Source: Lentisphaeria bacterium (GTDB lineage Bacteria; Verrucomicrobiota; Lentisphaeria; JABSQK01). Taken from it: a DNA stretch of 44,318 bases. Of the stretch, positions 1-11,000 are shown piece after piece; the stretch's first letter is position 1; each line of letters begins with the position of its first letter. The translations under genes were made by a program, and so were the position numbers. The notes beneath the pieces were generated by a model. The model saw only the letters and a list, made by a program, of their open reading frames with translations. It searched no databases and was not told the origin of the DNA. The stretch lies in assembly GCA_013215875.1 (NCBI GenBank), contig JABSQK010000041.1, positions 1 through 44,318 on the forward strand, read 5' to 3'.

Positions 1-22
1 GGTGAGGTTTTAAAACGATATT

Positions 23-439
23 ATGAAGGACCGGTTCCAATTGAAATATTTTAGCATTCTATTTTTGCTCTTCAGTGCATCTGCAGCAGAAAAGGCAGAA
101 CTGATTATTCGCCTTGAGAAAAATATTGCTTTAACAAAAGCAAAGATTATTAAATCAGATGAAAATCTGAAGAGTTTGCATTTTAGTATTATGCGTCAGC
201 AGCGCAAACTGGAACTGGAAATTTATAAAAATCCCTTAATTAAAAAACTTGGGACGATTGATACTGATGAAAAAGAAAAAAAGTTTTTGCTGTATCGGCG
301 AAAAATGCTTAAAAAAAATGAGTATTTGTCCAGCCTTGCCAAGCAATTGCTTATTGATCGTAAACGGATGGATGATTTGCTGAATGCTAAGACATCAATT
401 AAAGTGTTGAATCAGCGTTTGGCTGAATTACGCAAGTGA
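23..439 (+). CDS. hypothetical secreted protein, coiled-coil-like
   Basis: Complete ORF; N-terminal hydrophobic signal-like segment (FSILFLLFSASAA), Lys/Leu-rich helical remainder. Confidence 0.55.
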   Translation: MKDRFQLKYFSILFLLFSASAAEKAELIIRLEKNIALTKAKIIKSDENLKSLHFSIMRQQRKLELEIYKNPLIKKLGTIDTDEKEKKFLLYRRKMLKKNEYLSSLAKQLLIDRKRMDDLLNAKTSIKVLNQRLAELRK

Positions 440-462
440 TGAAGTCTAGAGTTGTCCAACTC

Positions 463-2508
463 CTAGGTTCTTTTGGTAAATATATAATAGACTCTGGCGC
501 TTGATATAATCAGGAAGAAGAGGGTGGTCCCACAAAGAATTTTCACATTATTGATCCAAACATTTTCCGATAAGTCAGGAAATAGCTCGTCTGACGTGAC
601 TCGCAGTGCAGATATTATGGGGTTTAATTGCAAGAGGAATTCCTTTGTTTGAACTGTGAATGCATCCGGTATTAGCCCTGCTAATGTGACAATGCAAACA
701 AATGCAGCGAAGCAATAGCTTATTGCTGTGGCTGTACTTGTGGATTTAGAAAATGCACTGGCACAAAACCCTGCTGAAATAAATGTAAGGGTAGACAGGA
801 GAAGAATAAGAATCCAAACACCGACTCGCCAGAATGCCACAGTAAGTATTTTTGCCTTGTCAATAAAGGCGATATCGCTACCCGATTCTTTCAAAGCTTC
901 AGTCAGCGCTTCATTTGAATAGTCCAGATAAACCAAAGCAAATAATACCGGTAAGCTCGAAATGAGAAAGATGGAGACGTAAACAAAAGATGCTTTGAGC
1001 TTGCCAATGACAATTTTTATGGCGGAAATGGGTGTCATGCGCAAGGATAGAAATGTCCGGCTGGAAATTTCATCTGTTATGGCCCCGCTGGCAATTGCCG
1101 GTGCAACAATAGCAATAATACCTATCTGAAATACAATGGCAACCCAGCGTATGACGTCTTGGTCTATAGTCGTGGCAAATGAGAACGATGCCAAAATTAA
1201 CAATGACATGCTCATACCTATGCATGAAAAGAGTCCGTAAATGATAAAGCGCGGGCGGGCAAATATCTTACTGCGCATTTCTGCAATGAACACGGGATTT
1301 CTAAAACGGCCAATGGACTTTTTCCTTTTTAGTGGATCTATGAGGTAGAACGGCCACGAGAGTTTGCGCTTTACTGTGGAGATCGTATCATCAAATTGGT
1401 CGACATGCAGACCTATTTCTTTGCCCTTTTTTATTAAATTGTAGGCAATCATTAATGATGAAAAGGTGAGAAGTCCAAGGAGAGTCAATACTAAATTTGG
1501 TGTAAGATAGCTGGGGAACCAATTCTGAAAAGCAGATTTTTTTGATGACTGTTTGAATCTTAAAAGTTTAACCTCTTTGGTATTTTCTCCTTTTCCAACT
1601 GTATAGGTTTTATGCCCTGATTTACTGCTAAAATATGAAATTGAAAAAGCAGCGGTGATTGAGCCGATGATTAGAAAGATGACAACAAAAATATAGCCAA
1701 GCCATTTGTAGAAGAGTCCAGGTTTTGGTGACGTAACTACGTATTTACAGAATATCAGCAGGAATATTAGCAGGACTATTCCATTACCTATGAGGAAACA
1801 GAGATAGGGATTCAGGGAGAGATTGCTAATCTGAGTCAGATCGTAACGGGTAGGGTATAACAAATAATAAATGGCATCGAAAGGACTGAGTGTGCGCAAG
1901 AGTAGCCAGACGACTTTTAATTGTTCTATGCGTCCGAGCAGTTGATAAGGGAGCCATGTTGTGCCCGCCAGAATGGCGACCAAACCGTAAGTAATCATTA
2001 ATGCGGAAAATGTTGTGCGGCATACTGCACTGATGGCCAGGCCAACTATGCCGTATGTGACTGCACTTACCAGAATAACTAAAAATGCTTTTACTAAAAG
2101 CGCTACGCCAATACCACCGGAAAGGGAACACATAGCTGAAATGGGCATGGAAACAAAGACAACAAGCAAGACCATTGCCAAAGCGCTAAACAATTTTCCA
2201 CGCAGTATTTCGCCGGCGCTCAGAAGCGATGTGAACAAGAGGGAATAAGAATTATTTTCGCGTTCAGTGGTAATAGATGGGCTGGTTAATGCGGGAACTA
2301 GAAGAATGATCAGGGAAAGGTTGCTCATTAGAAAGATGGCAAATATTTGCATTGAGCTATCAGATGCCTGGGAGAATATCCCACTTTTTGGCCAGAGAAA
2401 CATGAGCACTGCAGAAAGAATGGTCAAGAATGTGACCAGGAGAAAGATCGTCTTTGGATCCCGGAAACTTGTTTTTAATTCACGTTGCAGTATTGGATTG
2501 TTGATCAT
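463..2508 (-). CDS. ABC-2-type transporter permease, two fused half-permease modules
   Basis: Many hydrophobic segments; adjacent to an ABC ATPase; the motif 'NPILQRELKTSFRDPKT' at the N-terminus resembles 'NPVFIAEMRSKIFARPRF' near the middle. Confidence 0.85.
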   Translation of the reverse strand: MINNPILQRELKTSFRDPKTIFLLVTFLTILSAVLMFLWPKSGIFSQASDSSMQIFAIFLMSNLSLIILLVPALTSPSITTERENNSYSLLFTSLLSAGEILRGKLFSALAMVLLVVFVSMPISAMCSLSGGIGVALLVKAFLVILVSAVTYGIVGLAISAVCRTTFSALMITYGLVAILAGTTWLPYQLLGRIEQLKVVWLLLRTLSPFDAIYYLLYPTRYDLTQISNLSLNPYLCFLIGNGIVLLIFLLIFCKYVVTSPKPGLFYKWLGYIFVVIFLIIGSITAAFSISYFSSKSGHKTYTVGKGENTKEVKLLRFKQSSKKSAFQNWFPSYLTPNLVLTLLGLLTFSSLMIAYNLIKKGKEIGLHVDQFDDTISTVKRKLSWPFYLIDPLKRKKSIGRFRNPVFIAEMRSKIFARPRFIIYGLFSCIGMSMSLLILASFSFATTIDQDVIRWVAIVFQIGIIAIVAPAIASGAITDEISSRTFLSLRMTPISAIKIVIGKLKASFVYVSIFLISSLPVLFALVYLDYSNEALTEALKESGSDIAFIDKAKILTVAFWRVGVWILILLLSTLTFISAGFCASAFSKSTSTATAISYCFAAFVCIVTLAGLIPDAFTVQTKEFLLQLNPIISALRVTSDELFPDLSENVWINNVKILCGTTLFFLIISSARVYYIFTKRT

Positions 2509-3329
2509 TTATTGATTTCTTTAATCGTCTTCGCGCTTGATTTTTTTATGCCCGGAGCCTCACCTTTATAGTCACTGATTATTTTGAAGAGCAGATCTTT
2601 ATTCTGCATAAGCCTTAACTGAGATTGAAATTCTCCGTAAAATAATTCTCCTTTTGCATATCCCCCGCCAGTTCGGTTTACACCAAGACTCAGGTAGTTT
2701 CTCCGTACACTTGTTATGACCATCCAGTATTTTCTGCTTACCTTTGTCTGAATACTATCGAATGGAAATATGATAAATTGATTTCCGTTGACTGAAGAGT
2801 TGGTCATTCTTAAATGGCAACGCCCCAGGATGAGTTTTCCAGGGCGGCCGTCTTCATCGTTGTGAATTGATGCTTGAACCCAACCGCCATTGTTGTGAAG
2901 CATAAGTTCGATACCCTTTAGGGTTTTGTCTTTAGCGGTAAAAGTTTGTGCCAGCATATAATTTCCATTGCTGGTTTTATTCGGATCTGTGTGAGTCACT
3001 GAATACGTTGTCTTTTTTGCCCATGCTTCATATGCAGTTTTGTAGGTATTTGAATCTCGTACCGTGATATTGTAATAACGGGGCGGAAGAGTTTTAGGAT
3101 CCTCCAAAATTTTGGCCCAAATGGTTTTACACCGTTCAGAGATTTCAGGATCCTCATTGGAAAAGTTCTTTTGCAGAAGCGGGCATAGTTTTCGCCCACC
3201 TTTAATGAGTGCCTTTCCGGCTTTCCGTCGCTCTTTATAATTATCCGAACCTAAGAGTTTGATTAATGCTTCATCTGCAAATGCAGTACCCAAAAAGAGT
3301 AGTAAATATAGCTGTATTATTTTTTTCAT
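2505..3329 (-). CDS. secreted hypothetical protein with a HEAT-like N-terminal segment and a beta-rich C-terminal domain
   Basis: Signal peptide; 'LIKLLGSDNYKERRKAGKALIKGG' resembles a HEAT-like repeat; 4-bp overlaps with both neighbours. Confidence 0.6.
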   Translation of the reverse strand: MKKIIQLYLLLFLGTAFADEALIKLLGSDNYKERRKAGKALIKGGRKLCPLLQKNFSNEDPEISERCKTIWAKILEDPKTLPPRYYNITVRDSNTYKTAYEAWAKKTTYSVTHTDPNKTSNGNYMLAQTFTAKDKTLKGIELMLHNNGGWVQASIHNDEDGRPGKLILGRCHLRMTNSSVNGNQFIIFPFDSIQTKVSRKYWMVITSVRRNYLSLGVNRTGGGYAKGELFYGEFQSQLRLMQNKDLLFKIISDYKGEAPGIKKSSAKTIKEINK

Positions 3330-4297
3330 TCTGCCTCCACCGGCTTTGCTGCTGTTCCACGATTTTCACTTCCTGATTTTCCTGTTACAGTCAGGAAGAC
3401 ATTTTCCAGATCTATTTCCGATTCACGTATAGAAATGACCCGCACTGATTTATTCACAAGGTGACTTGTTATATCGGCAATTTCATTGCGTTTTCCCAAG
3501 TAATCAATTCGTAGTTCATGTTTACCAGTAATTTCTATTTTCTGAATATTTTCAAATTCATCAAGCGCTGCTTTTGCCTCTTCCGGATCGGAATCGAGAT
3601 TTAGCTCGAGCACAATATTTTGCTGCAGTGAACGGGTAATATCCTGGACGGTACCCTGGATGAGTAATTTACCCTTTTCAATGATGCCTACGGTATCGCA
3701 AATGGCGCCGAGTTCTGGAAGGATATGACTGGACAACATGATGGTTTTACCCATATCTTTTAAGCGTAAAATGGTATTACGCATATCGATACGTGCATGC
3801 GGGTCGAGCCCGTTTGCCGGTTCGTCAAGAATTAATATTTTGGGATCATGCAGCATGGTCTTGGCAATACCAATTTTCTGGTGCATACCGCGTGATAGTG
3901 ACGATACCTGGTAATCCATCATATGAGATGCATCGGTTACTTCGAGCACTTCTTCGATGCGCTTTTTGCGAGGCTTTGGGGCAATCTTATAGGCTGCCCC
4001 AAAAAAGTCGAGGTACTCCCATACACTCATTTGCTGATAAACACCAAATTCATCCGGCAGGTAACCGATGGTTTTTTTTATTTTTATGTGATTGGACCCT
4101 TTTACTTCCATGCCATCAATCCACGCACGTCCTTCATCGGCAATGATAAGCCCGCAAAGGATTTTTATGGTGGTTGTTTTACCCGAACCGTTTGGTCCGA
4201 CAAATCCAAATATTGTATTCTGTTCTATTTCGAGGTCCAGGCCCAATATTCCCCGACCACCACCAAAATTTTTGGTGATATTTTCAGTTTTGATCAT
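3326..4297 (-). CDS. ABC transporter ATP-binding protein
   Basis: Walker A GPNGSGKTTT, signature SSLSRGMHQKIGIA, Walker B ILILDEP, H-loop SSHIL. Confidence 0.95.
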   Translation of the reverse strand: MIKTENITKNFGGGRGILGLDLEIEQNTIFGFVGPNGSGKTTTIKILCGLIIADEGRAWIDGMEVKGSNHIKIKKTIGYLPDEFGVYQQMSVWEYLDFFGAAYKIAPKPRKKRIEEVLEVTDASHMMDYQVSSLSRGMHQKIGIAKTMLHDPKILILDEPANGLDPHARIDMRNTILRLKDMGKTIMLSSHILPELGAICDTVGIIEKGKLLIQGTVQDITRSLQQNIVLELNLDSDPEEAKAALDEFENIQKIEITGKHELRIDYLGKRNEIADITSHLVNKSVRVISIRESEIDLENVFLTVTGKSGSENRGTAAKPVEAE

Positions 4298-6726
4298 TTC
4301 ATTTCCTCTTTAATTCTCATGTTCGGACTTTTTAGTTTTCCGCTGACTGCAAGGTTGATTGTGCGTATGGTCCATTTATTCATGCGGGCTGCACTTACAG
4401 GGTCTTTTACTTTGGTTTTTTGTGAGATAGAAATTACGACTTTTAGCTGACCATTTGCCGGGTGAATGTACTCTTTTAATTGATCGTAGTCATCCACTTC
4501 CAGACTGTAGAGATGCTCGCCAATTTTACTGAATTGCAGTTTCTTCTCTGACTGCCAGTTTTGTACAAAAAATTTATAATTCAAGTTATGAAGCCGGTTA
4601 TCTGCAAGGAATTCTAATGTCAACTTTTTTATTTGCATACGTGAGAATCCTGCTGGCAGGTATGCATCGATGATATAATTGGTGGGATGATTTGTGATGA
4701 CCGGCAGCCAATCACCCAGAGGACTTATTAATTGTTTCGATAAAACATCTTTTAGCTTAAAGCTGATACGCTGATTTGGAAGGCTCAGTTCTTCGTCCAG
4801 TCCTGTTTCATGCACAGGATAGAAACTGATAGAGCGCGCTTGAATATTGTAGGACTTTTCAATCAGTGAATGGTCCACAGAGTTGGCAGTGTCACGAATG
4901 ACGGCAATGAGCGGAGCAGAGAGGTTACCCGAAGAAATATAATCTCGCAAGGCTTTTATTTCAGCCGTTTTGATTGCCTCCGTCTTTTTGCGGATGGTGA
5001 TCTTCTGGCCATCAAGTTCGAGCACAAAAAAGCCATTTTCGCAGACCAGGTAAATATCCTTGGGCTTAACAAACTTTATATTATTTGCGGTTATTTGCGG
5101 ACCATCCAGGGCCCATTTTACAGTGGCGAATTGGGGTGACAAATTTTGGGGACTATAGGATCTTAAGGTGCTGAACATGTGTGGTTTTAAATTACGCATA
5201 TTGACATTTAGCATTTGTGTTTTGCCATCGACATAGGTCAGTTTCATTGGGTCACGAAAGTCCTCATCTTTTCCACGTTCGACATCGCCAAAAGTTGCCC
5301 TTCGATTCTTCATTTTAGATTTCTTTTTTCCCCGGGCCAGTTTTCTCTTAAAGTTTTTTGCATTATAGCTGAATTTTGCTGGAGGCAATGCGCGCATTTT
5401 GTAATCCATATCGTCATGATAGATATCCATTTTCTGTTCTTTACTTACAATTAAACTGACAAGTTGTTCACTGCTGGCATCTTCAGTACTTTCATGTTTG
5501 AACTCGATGATCGTTGCATTTGCATTTCCCAGTTTCTCCATTCGTTTATTGGAGTATTGAAATATAAATCCTGTCATAAATACAGCGATTAGAGCCATTA
5601 AACCCCAGCAGTGACTTTGCTTTTTTAGCAGAATGCCAAGTGCTGCAAGTATGAGGACGATTACCATGTAAACAATTATCAGTTTGCGAATTTTTTCTGC
5701 GGGCTCGATTTCTATACCAGTGATCGTATCCAGAGCCATGGAGATCTTTTTATTTTCCGTAGAGCTGACAAATTTACTGTTACTGCGGTAACTCACTACA
5801 TGACGCCACAGGGCAGTAAATGTGGGATTATTTTTTTTGGTCAAATGTCTGTCTGAAATGTAAAATGCCGAAAATCCGACACGTCCGGAACCATAGCGCG
5901 ACCACTGAAACACTGGAAAATCATCGTGTTTAAGAACAGTTCGTCCATGGCGCGGAAGTGATTCGAGAAAATCGGTCCCTTTGGGCCACACCTCTTCATT
6001 TGCTTTGAAGTCTTTCAGACTCGTGATCTTTTCCAATTTGCGTATTCGAAGTGGGGTAACAGGAATAAGTTTTCTCAAGGGGGTATTCCAGGCAGCCAGG
6101 GTGCCCTTTGGTTCTGCAAACAGTAATGTGCCACCACGGTTTACATAATCCAACAATGCATTAAACTGACGACTTCTCATTGAGCTGAAATCCGGCTGGC
6201 ATATGATGACAAGTTTTATATTATCATAACCCGCAACATGATAGGGGGCGTTCGCTGCTCTGCAAGAGGTGTTTACAACTGGAACTCCAAACCCATTGTT
6301 TTTACTGAATACACCAAATGAAGGTTCGTCATTATCTTCAAAAAAGAGAATCGTTTGATCGTTTCGATCTTTTAAACGGATAACCGATTCTGAACTCGAT
6401 ACGGTTGATACCAGATGCCCATTTATATAGGTTTTCGTATTTAGTGATTCTGTGGAACCAATAGTTACCATTTCTTCATGACGGTACTGAGTATGAGGTG
6501 GAATGGTTAAATTAATTTCCCAAATGGTTATATTGCGCTGACCTTTGGGGCTGAAAATAAGTTTTACCTGGTCAGTTTTATCGCCCTTGTTTTTCACCGT
6601 AACACCAAGGTAGGCCCATGAGTGAGCTGGTATTCTGGCGGAACTTAAGTAGCGGACGGAACTGCTAACTTTAGTCTCTGCAAACATGCTGGTGCAGAGA
6701 ACTGCGTATAAAAGTGCAAATCTCAC
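4294..6726 (-). CDS. membrane-anchored protein with a GATase1-like segment, probable auxiliary component of the ABC transporter
   Basis: Signal peptide, central TM helices, 'LLDYVNRGGTLLFAEP' GATase1-like motif; ATGA overlap with the ATPase gene. Confidence 0.6.
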   Translation of the reverse strand: MRFALLYAVLCTSMFAETKVSSSVRYLSSARIPAHSWAYLGVTVKNKGDKTDQVKLIFSPKGQRNITIWEINLTIPPHTQYRHEEMVTIGSTESLNTKTYINGHLVSTVSSSESVIRLKDRNDQTILFFEDNDEPSFGVFSKNNGFGVPVVNTSCRAANAPYHVAGYDNIKLVIICQPDFSSMRSRQFNALLDYVNRGGTLLFAEPKGTLAAWNTPLRKLIPVTPLRIRKLEKITSLKDFKANEEVWPKGTDFLESLPRHGRTVLKHDDFPVFQWSRYGSGRVGFSAFYISDRHLTKKNNPTFTALWRHVVSYRSNSKFVSSTENKKISMALDTITGIEIEPAEKIRKLIIVYMVIVLILAALGILLKKQSHCWGLMALIAVFMTGFIFQYSNKRMEKLGNANATIIEFKHESTEDASSEQLVSLIVSKEQKMDIYHDDMDYKMRALPPAKFSYNAKNFKRKLARGKKKSKMKNRRATFGDVERGKDEDFRDPMKLTYVDGKTQMLNVNMRNLKPHMFSTLRSYSPQNLSPQFATVKWALDGPQITANNIKFVKPKDIYLVCENGFFVLELDGQKITIRKKTEAIKTAEIKALRDYISSGNLSAPLIAVIRDTANSVDHSLIEKSYNIQARSISFYPVHETGLDEELSLPNQRISFKLKDVLSKQLISPLGDWLPVITNHPTNYIIDAYLPAGFSRMQIKKLTLEFLADNRLHNLNYKFFVQNWQSEKKLQFSKIGEHLYSLEVDDYDQLKEYIHPANGQLKVVISISQKTKVKDPVSAARMNKWTIRTINLAVSGKLKSPNMRIKEEMK

Positions 6727-6754
6727 AGTAATTTATCGTATGGTTAAGTTTAGT

Positions 6755-7735
6755 TTACTCAGTCGCTAACAACTCGTCTGCTGCAACTGCTTTTTCAAAC
6801 GCAACTATACCGCGTACAATGCTAATTACCAGTTCTTCCCTGTAGCGTACACCCAATAAACGCTTTTCTTCGCTGGGGTTCGAAAGATAGCCTAATTCCA
6901 ATAAAACTGCGGGACATTTTGCCTCGCGCAAAACTTGGAACCTGGCTCGTTTTATGCCCCTGTCCCTTGCCGACATGTTATCAATTAATTCACTGTGAAT
7001 ACTGTGTGCCAGACGGGTATTAAGTCCGTCAAATTTATTGCCCGATTGCCGGGTGTAGTAAGTGCGCTTATGTCCCGTGGATTTCATACCTGGAGGCGTA
7101 AGAAAATACGTTTCGATTCCGTTTACAGATTTTGCCGTTGAGGCATTTGTGTGAACCGAGATGAACAAGTCGGCATTATACATGGTAGGGCGATTTGCCA
7201 ATTTAATAAATTTATCGTTGTTTCGTGTTAATGCCACACTGTATCCCACCTTCACAAGCAATTCTTTTAATTGTAAGGCAATTTCCAGATTCATATCTTT
7301 TTCATACACTTTTAGCCCATGGGAACCGGGATCTTTGCCGCCATGCCCCGGGTCTATGACGATTGTATTTACGGCCCTGCGGGCCAGTCCCCAGTCTCGG
7401 TAAACCGGGTCTATGCTGAGTCTTAAATCTTTTTCAGCAATAAAGTAGTCATTATTTCTAAGCAGCATTACATAGCCAAGGTCCAAAACCTTGCCATCTA
7501 CTTTGGCATAACGCGAATCTTTTGTCAGGGTCAGGCTGTGGTCAGCTGAATACAAAGATACCACCTTGCCATTTACTTTGCTTTTCATGCCATAATATTC
7601 TTTTACATCAATTAAATAGACATAGCGCACACCGCTTATAACTTTGGAACGTATTTCGTAATTTGCGAATAAAGATGAACAAGATGTACTTATAAACAGG
7701 CACAATAAGGCCACAGGTAATTTGTAAAAATGCAT
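6755..7735 (-). CDS. N-acetylmuramoyl-L-alanine amidase (Amidase_3 family)
   Basis: IVIDPGHGGKDPG, ISVHTNAS, LLELGYLSNPSEE motifs; signal peptide/lipobox-like N-terminus. Confidence 0.92.
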   Translation of the reverse strand: MHFYKLPVALLCLFISTSCSSLFANYEIRSKVISGVRYVYLIDVKEYYGMKSKVNGKVVSLYSADHSLTLTKDSRYAKVDGKVLDLGYVMLLRNNDYFIAEKDLRLSIDPVYRDWGLARRAVNTIVIDPGHGGKDPGSHGLKVYEKDMNLEIALQLKELLVKVGYSVALTRNNDKFIKLANRPTMYNADLFISVHTNASTAKSVNGIETYFLTPPGMKSTGHKRTYYTRQSGNKFDGLNTRLAHSIHSELIDNMSARDRGIKRARFQVLREAKCPAVLLELGYLSNPSEEKRLLGVRYREELVISIVRGIVAFEKAVAADELLATE

Positions 7736-7883
7736 GGATTCCCTCCTAACTGAATCTATAAATTTTTGCCTCTATAGTCAAACTAAGCTATAAAAATATG
7801 AATGCAAATTTTATGGATAATTTTAAATAAATGTTTACTCGTAGCCATCAGAATTGGCCGAAATGAAGAAAAATGAGACTATA

Positions 7884-7904
7884 ATCGGTCAAAACATAAC
7901 CGAT
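7884..7904. repeat. inverted repeat ATCGGT-N9-ACCGAT in the amidase/metH divergent intergenic region
   Basis: Read directly from sequence. Confidence 0.5.
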
Positions 7905-7965
7905 AGAAGCGGGTAGATAAATCGCTAATTCGCTTGATTTGCACTAAAAATGAACTAACATACGG

Positions 7966-7985
7966 ATATTCGAATAAGCGAATAT
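7966..7985. promoter_or_regulatory. perfect 7-6-7 inverted repeat ATATTCG-AATAAG-CGAATAT just upstream of metH; candidate operator
   Basis: Perfect palindrome 21 nt upstream of the metH ATG. Confidence 0.5.
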
Positions 7986-8006
7986 AGAATAATTAAAGGT
8001 TTTGAA

Positions 8007-11000
8007 ATGAACTATACGAATAGTGCCGGTCCGAGCTTAGATAAATTGTTATCTGAGCGTATTTTGATCATGGATGGAGCGATGGGTACTGTGATTCAGA
8101 GCTACGGGCTTGTTGAAGCGGACTTTCGCGGGGAGCGCTTTAAAGATTATCCCAGTCCGTTGATCGGTAATAATGAATTATTGAGCCTAACCCGTCCTGA
8201 TATTATTGAGGAGATTCATTATCGATTTTTGTGCGCTGGGGCGAATATCCTGGAGACAAATACCTTCAATGCCAATCGCATTTCTCAGGATGATTATGGT
8301 TTATCAGAGCTTGTTGAAGAGCTCAATACTGCCTCTGTTGAGATTGCCCGTAAAGCTATAAAGCGCTATAAAGCGGAAAATCCCGCTGCAAATTGTTTTA
8401 TTGCGGGTGCTCTTGGGCCGCTTAAAATGTCCGCATCATTTTTGATTACGGAAGATGCACCGGCGATTTATTTCGATGAAGTCTGCGATGTCTATAAAGA
8501 GCAGTTGCTGCATTTTATAAACAGCGATGTGGATATCATACTATTTGAAACAACCTTCGATACACTGAATCTGAAAGCGGGAATCCATACCACCAAAGGA
8601 CTGTTCCGTGAACTCGGTATACAATTACCGCTCTTTTTATCACTGACCATGGACAAGTTTGGCAAGACAATGATTTCTGCTCAGTCATTGGAAGCGAGTG
8701 TCAATGCTGTGGCCCATTCCAACGCGATGGCGATTGGTTTAAATTGTGCCCTCGGTGCCGATATTATGCGGCCCTTTGTGCAAGAAATTTCCGAAACAGC
8801 CGGAACCTATACCTGTATATATCCCAATGCCGGGCTGCCCAATGAAATGGGCGGCTACGACCAAACGGCCGAGTCCTTCGCCGATGAATGCTTTGAATTC
8901 GCCGAAAGAGGCTGGGCCAATATTATGGGTGGCTGCTGTGGAACAACACCGGAACATATCAAGGCTATTGCAGACCGGGTAAAAGATTTGAGCCCTAGAA
9001 AAATTCCAGATCTCGAACAGATCCCGCGGCTGTCAGGCCTGGCGCCATTGAACATCAATAAGGAAAAAGGGTTCTTGATGATTGGTGAACGGACCAATGT
9101 CATGGGTTCGCCACGATTTAAGAAATGCATCCTCGAAGAAGACTGGGATAAGGCCCTTGGCATTGCCCGCCAGCAAGTAGAAGCCGGCGCTAACATTATC
9201 GATATTAACTTCGATGCACCGCTTATGGATGGCAAGGAATGCATGACCAAATTTCTCTATATGATTGGCTCCGATCTGGAAATTTCCAAGGTGCCTATTA
9301 TGATCGATTCTTCGAAGTGGGAAGTGATTGAAGCGGGCCTCAAGTGCATACAAGGGAAGGGCATTGTAAACTCCATAAGTCTTAAGGAAGGCGAAGACGA
9401 GTTTATCAATCATGCGCAAACCATTCTCGATTTTGGCGCAGCTGTCATTGTTATGGCCTTTGATGAAAAGGGCCAAGCGGCTACAAAAGATGATAAGGTG
9501 CGAATCTGTAAACGCTCCTACGATATCCTTGTGGATCAAATCGGCTTTCCACCGGAAGATATTATTTTCGATCCCAATATTTTGACTGTTGCGACGGGCA
9601 TGGAGGAGCATAATAATTATGCCAAAGATTTCATCGATGCTATACCGGAGATAAAGAAACTTTGTCCCAATTCACGTATTTCAGGTGGTGTTTCAAATGT
9701 ATCATTTTCCTTTCGCGGCAACAATACAGTACGTGAAGCGATGCATGCAGCATTTCTCTACCATGCCATAAAAAACGGCATGGACATGGGAATTGTAAAT
9801 GCCGGAATGCTCAGTGTGTACGACGAAATTCCCAAAGATTTGCTGACCCATGTGGAAGATGTATTGCTCAATCGCGATGACGACGCCACTGAAAGGTTGC
9901 TAGACTTTGCTGAAAAATTCAAAGGCGTAAAGACCTCTGAAGCAGTAGCCAATCTGGAATGGCGTGAAAAGCCTGTAGGGGAGCGCATCTCCTATGCCCT
10001 GGTGAAAGGCATTGACGGCTTCATTGAAGAAGACACAGAAGAAGCCCGGCAAAAACTGAAGATCCCCATCCATGTAATTGAAGGGCCCTTAATGGACGGC
10101 ATGAAAATTGTCGGCCAATTATTTGGCGATGGAAAGATGTTTCTTCCCCAGGTTGTTAAGTCTGCCCGCGTGATGAAAAAGGCGGTCGCGTATCTCGATC
10201 CATTCATGGAAGAGGAGAAAAAACGAAATGCCGATACCAGCGAAAAAGAAACGATCATCATGGCCACCGTAAAAGGCGATGTGCATGATATCGGAAAAAA
10301 TATCGTTGGTGTTGTTCTTGGCTGCAATAATTATAAAGTGATCGATCTCGGTGTCATGGTTCCTTGCGAAAAAATTCTTGCTAAAGCAAAAGAGGTGAAT
10401 GCCTCAGCCATTGGCTTGTCAGGATTGATTACCCCATCCCTGGATGAAATGGTCAATGTTGCAAAAGAAATGACTCGCGAAGGATTTAAGATTCCTCTGC
10501 TCATTGGTGGCGCGACGACAAGCAAGGCCCATACTGCGGTGAAGATAGATCCGGAATTTGATGAGCCCGTTGTTCATGTGGTCGATGCATCACTTGTTGT
10601 GGGTGTCGTGGCATCCCTGTTTAGTAAGAAAAATAAAAAGCAATTTGCCCTGGATACAAAAGCAGACTATAAAGTTCATCGCGAAAACTATTTAGAGCGC
10701 CAATCAAAGATTGAGTATTTGACTATAGCCGAAGCCAGAGCAAAGAAATTTTCATGCGATTGGAAAACCGTTGAGATTGCCAGCCCGTCATTTACCGGCA
10801 TTCGGGTTATTTCAGATGTCACCTGTGCCGACCTTATTCCCTATATCGATTGGACACCATTTTTCCAGACCTGGGAATTGCATGGTATTTATCCAAAAAT
10901 TCTTAAAGATAAGGTTGTTGGTGTAGAGGCGACTAAATTATTTGCCGATGCCCAGGCCATGCTCAAAGAGATTGCTGATAAAAAAATCTATACACCAAAA

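Noticed and set aside
3793-4450. Plus-strand ORFs antisense to the ABC ATPase gene
   Set aside because: Fully overlap a well-supported ATPase CDS on the minus strand; no family features.
7740-8006. SAM, SAH or cobalamin riboswitch upstream of metH
   Set aside because: I could not recognise conserved core motifs of these classes; only short palindromes are evident. An Infernal scan would settle it.
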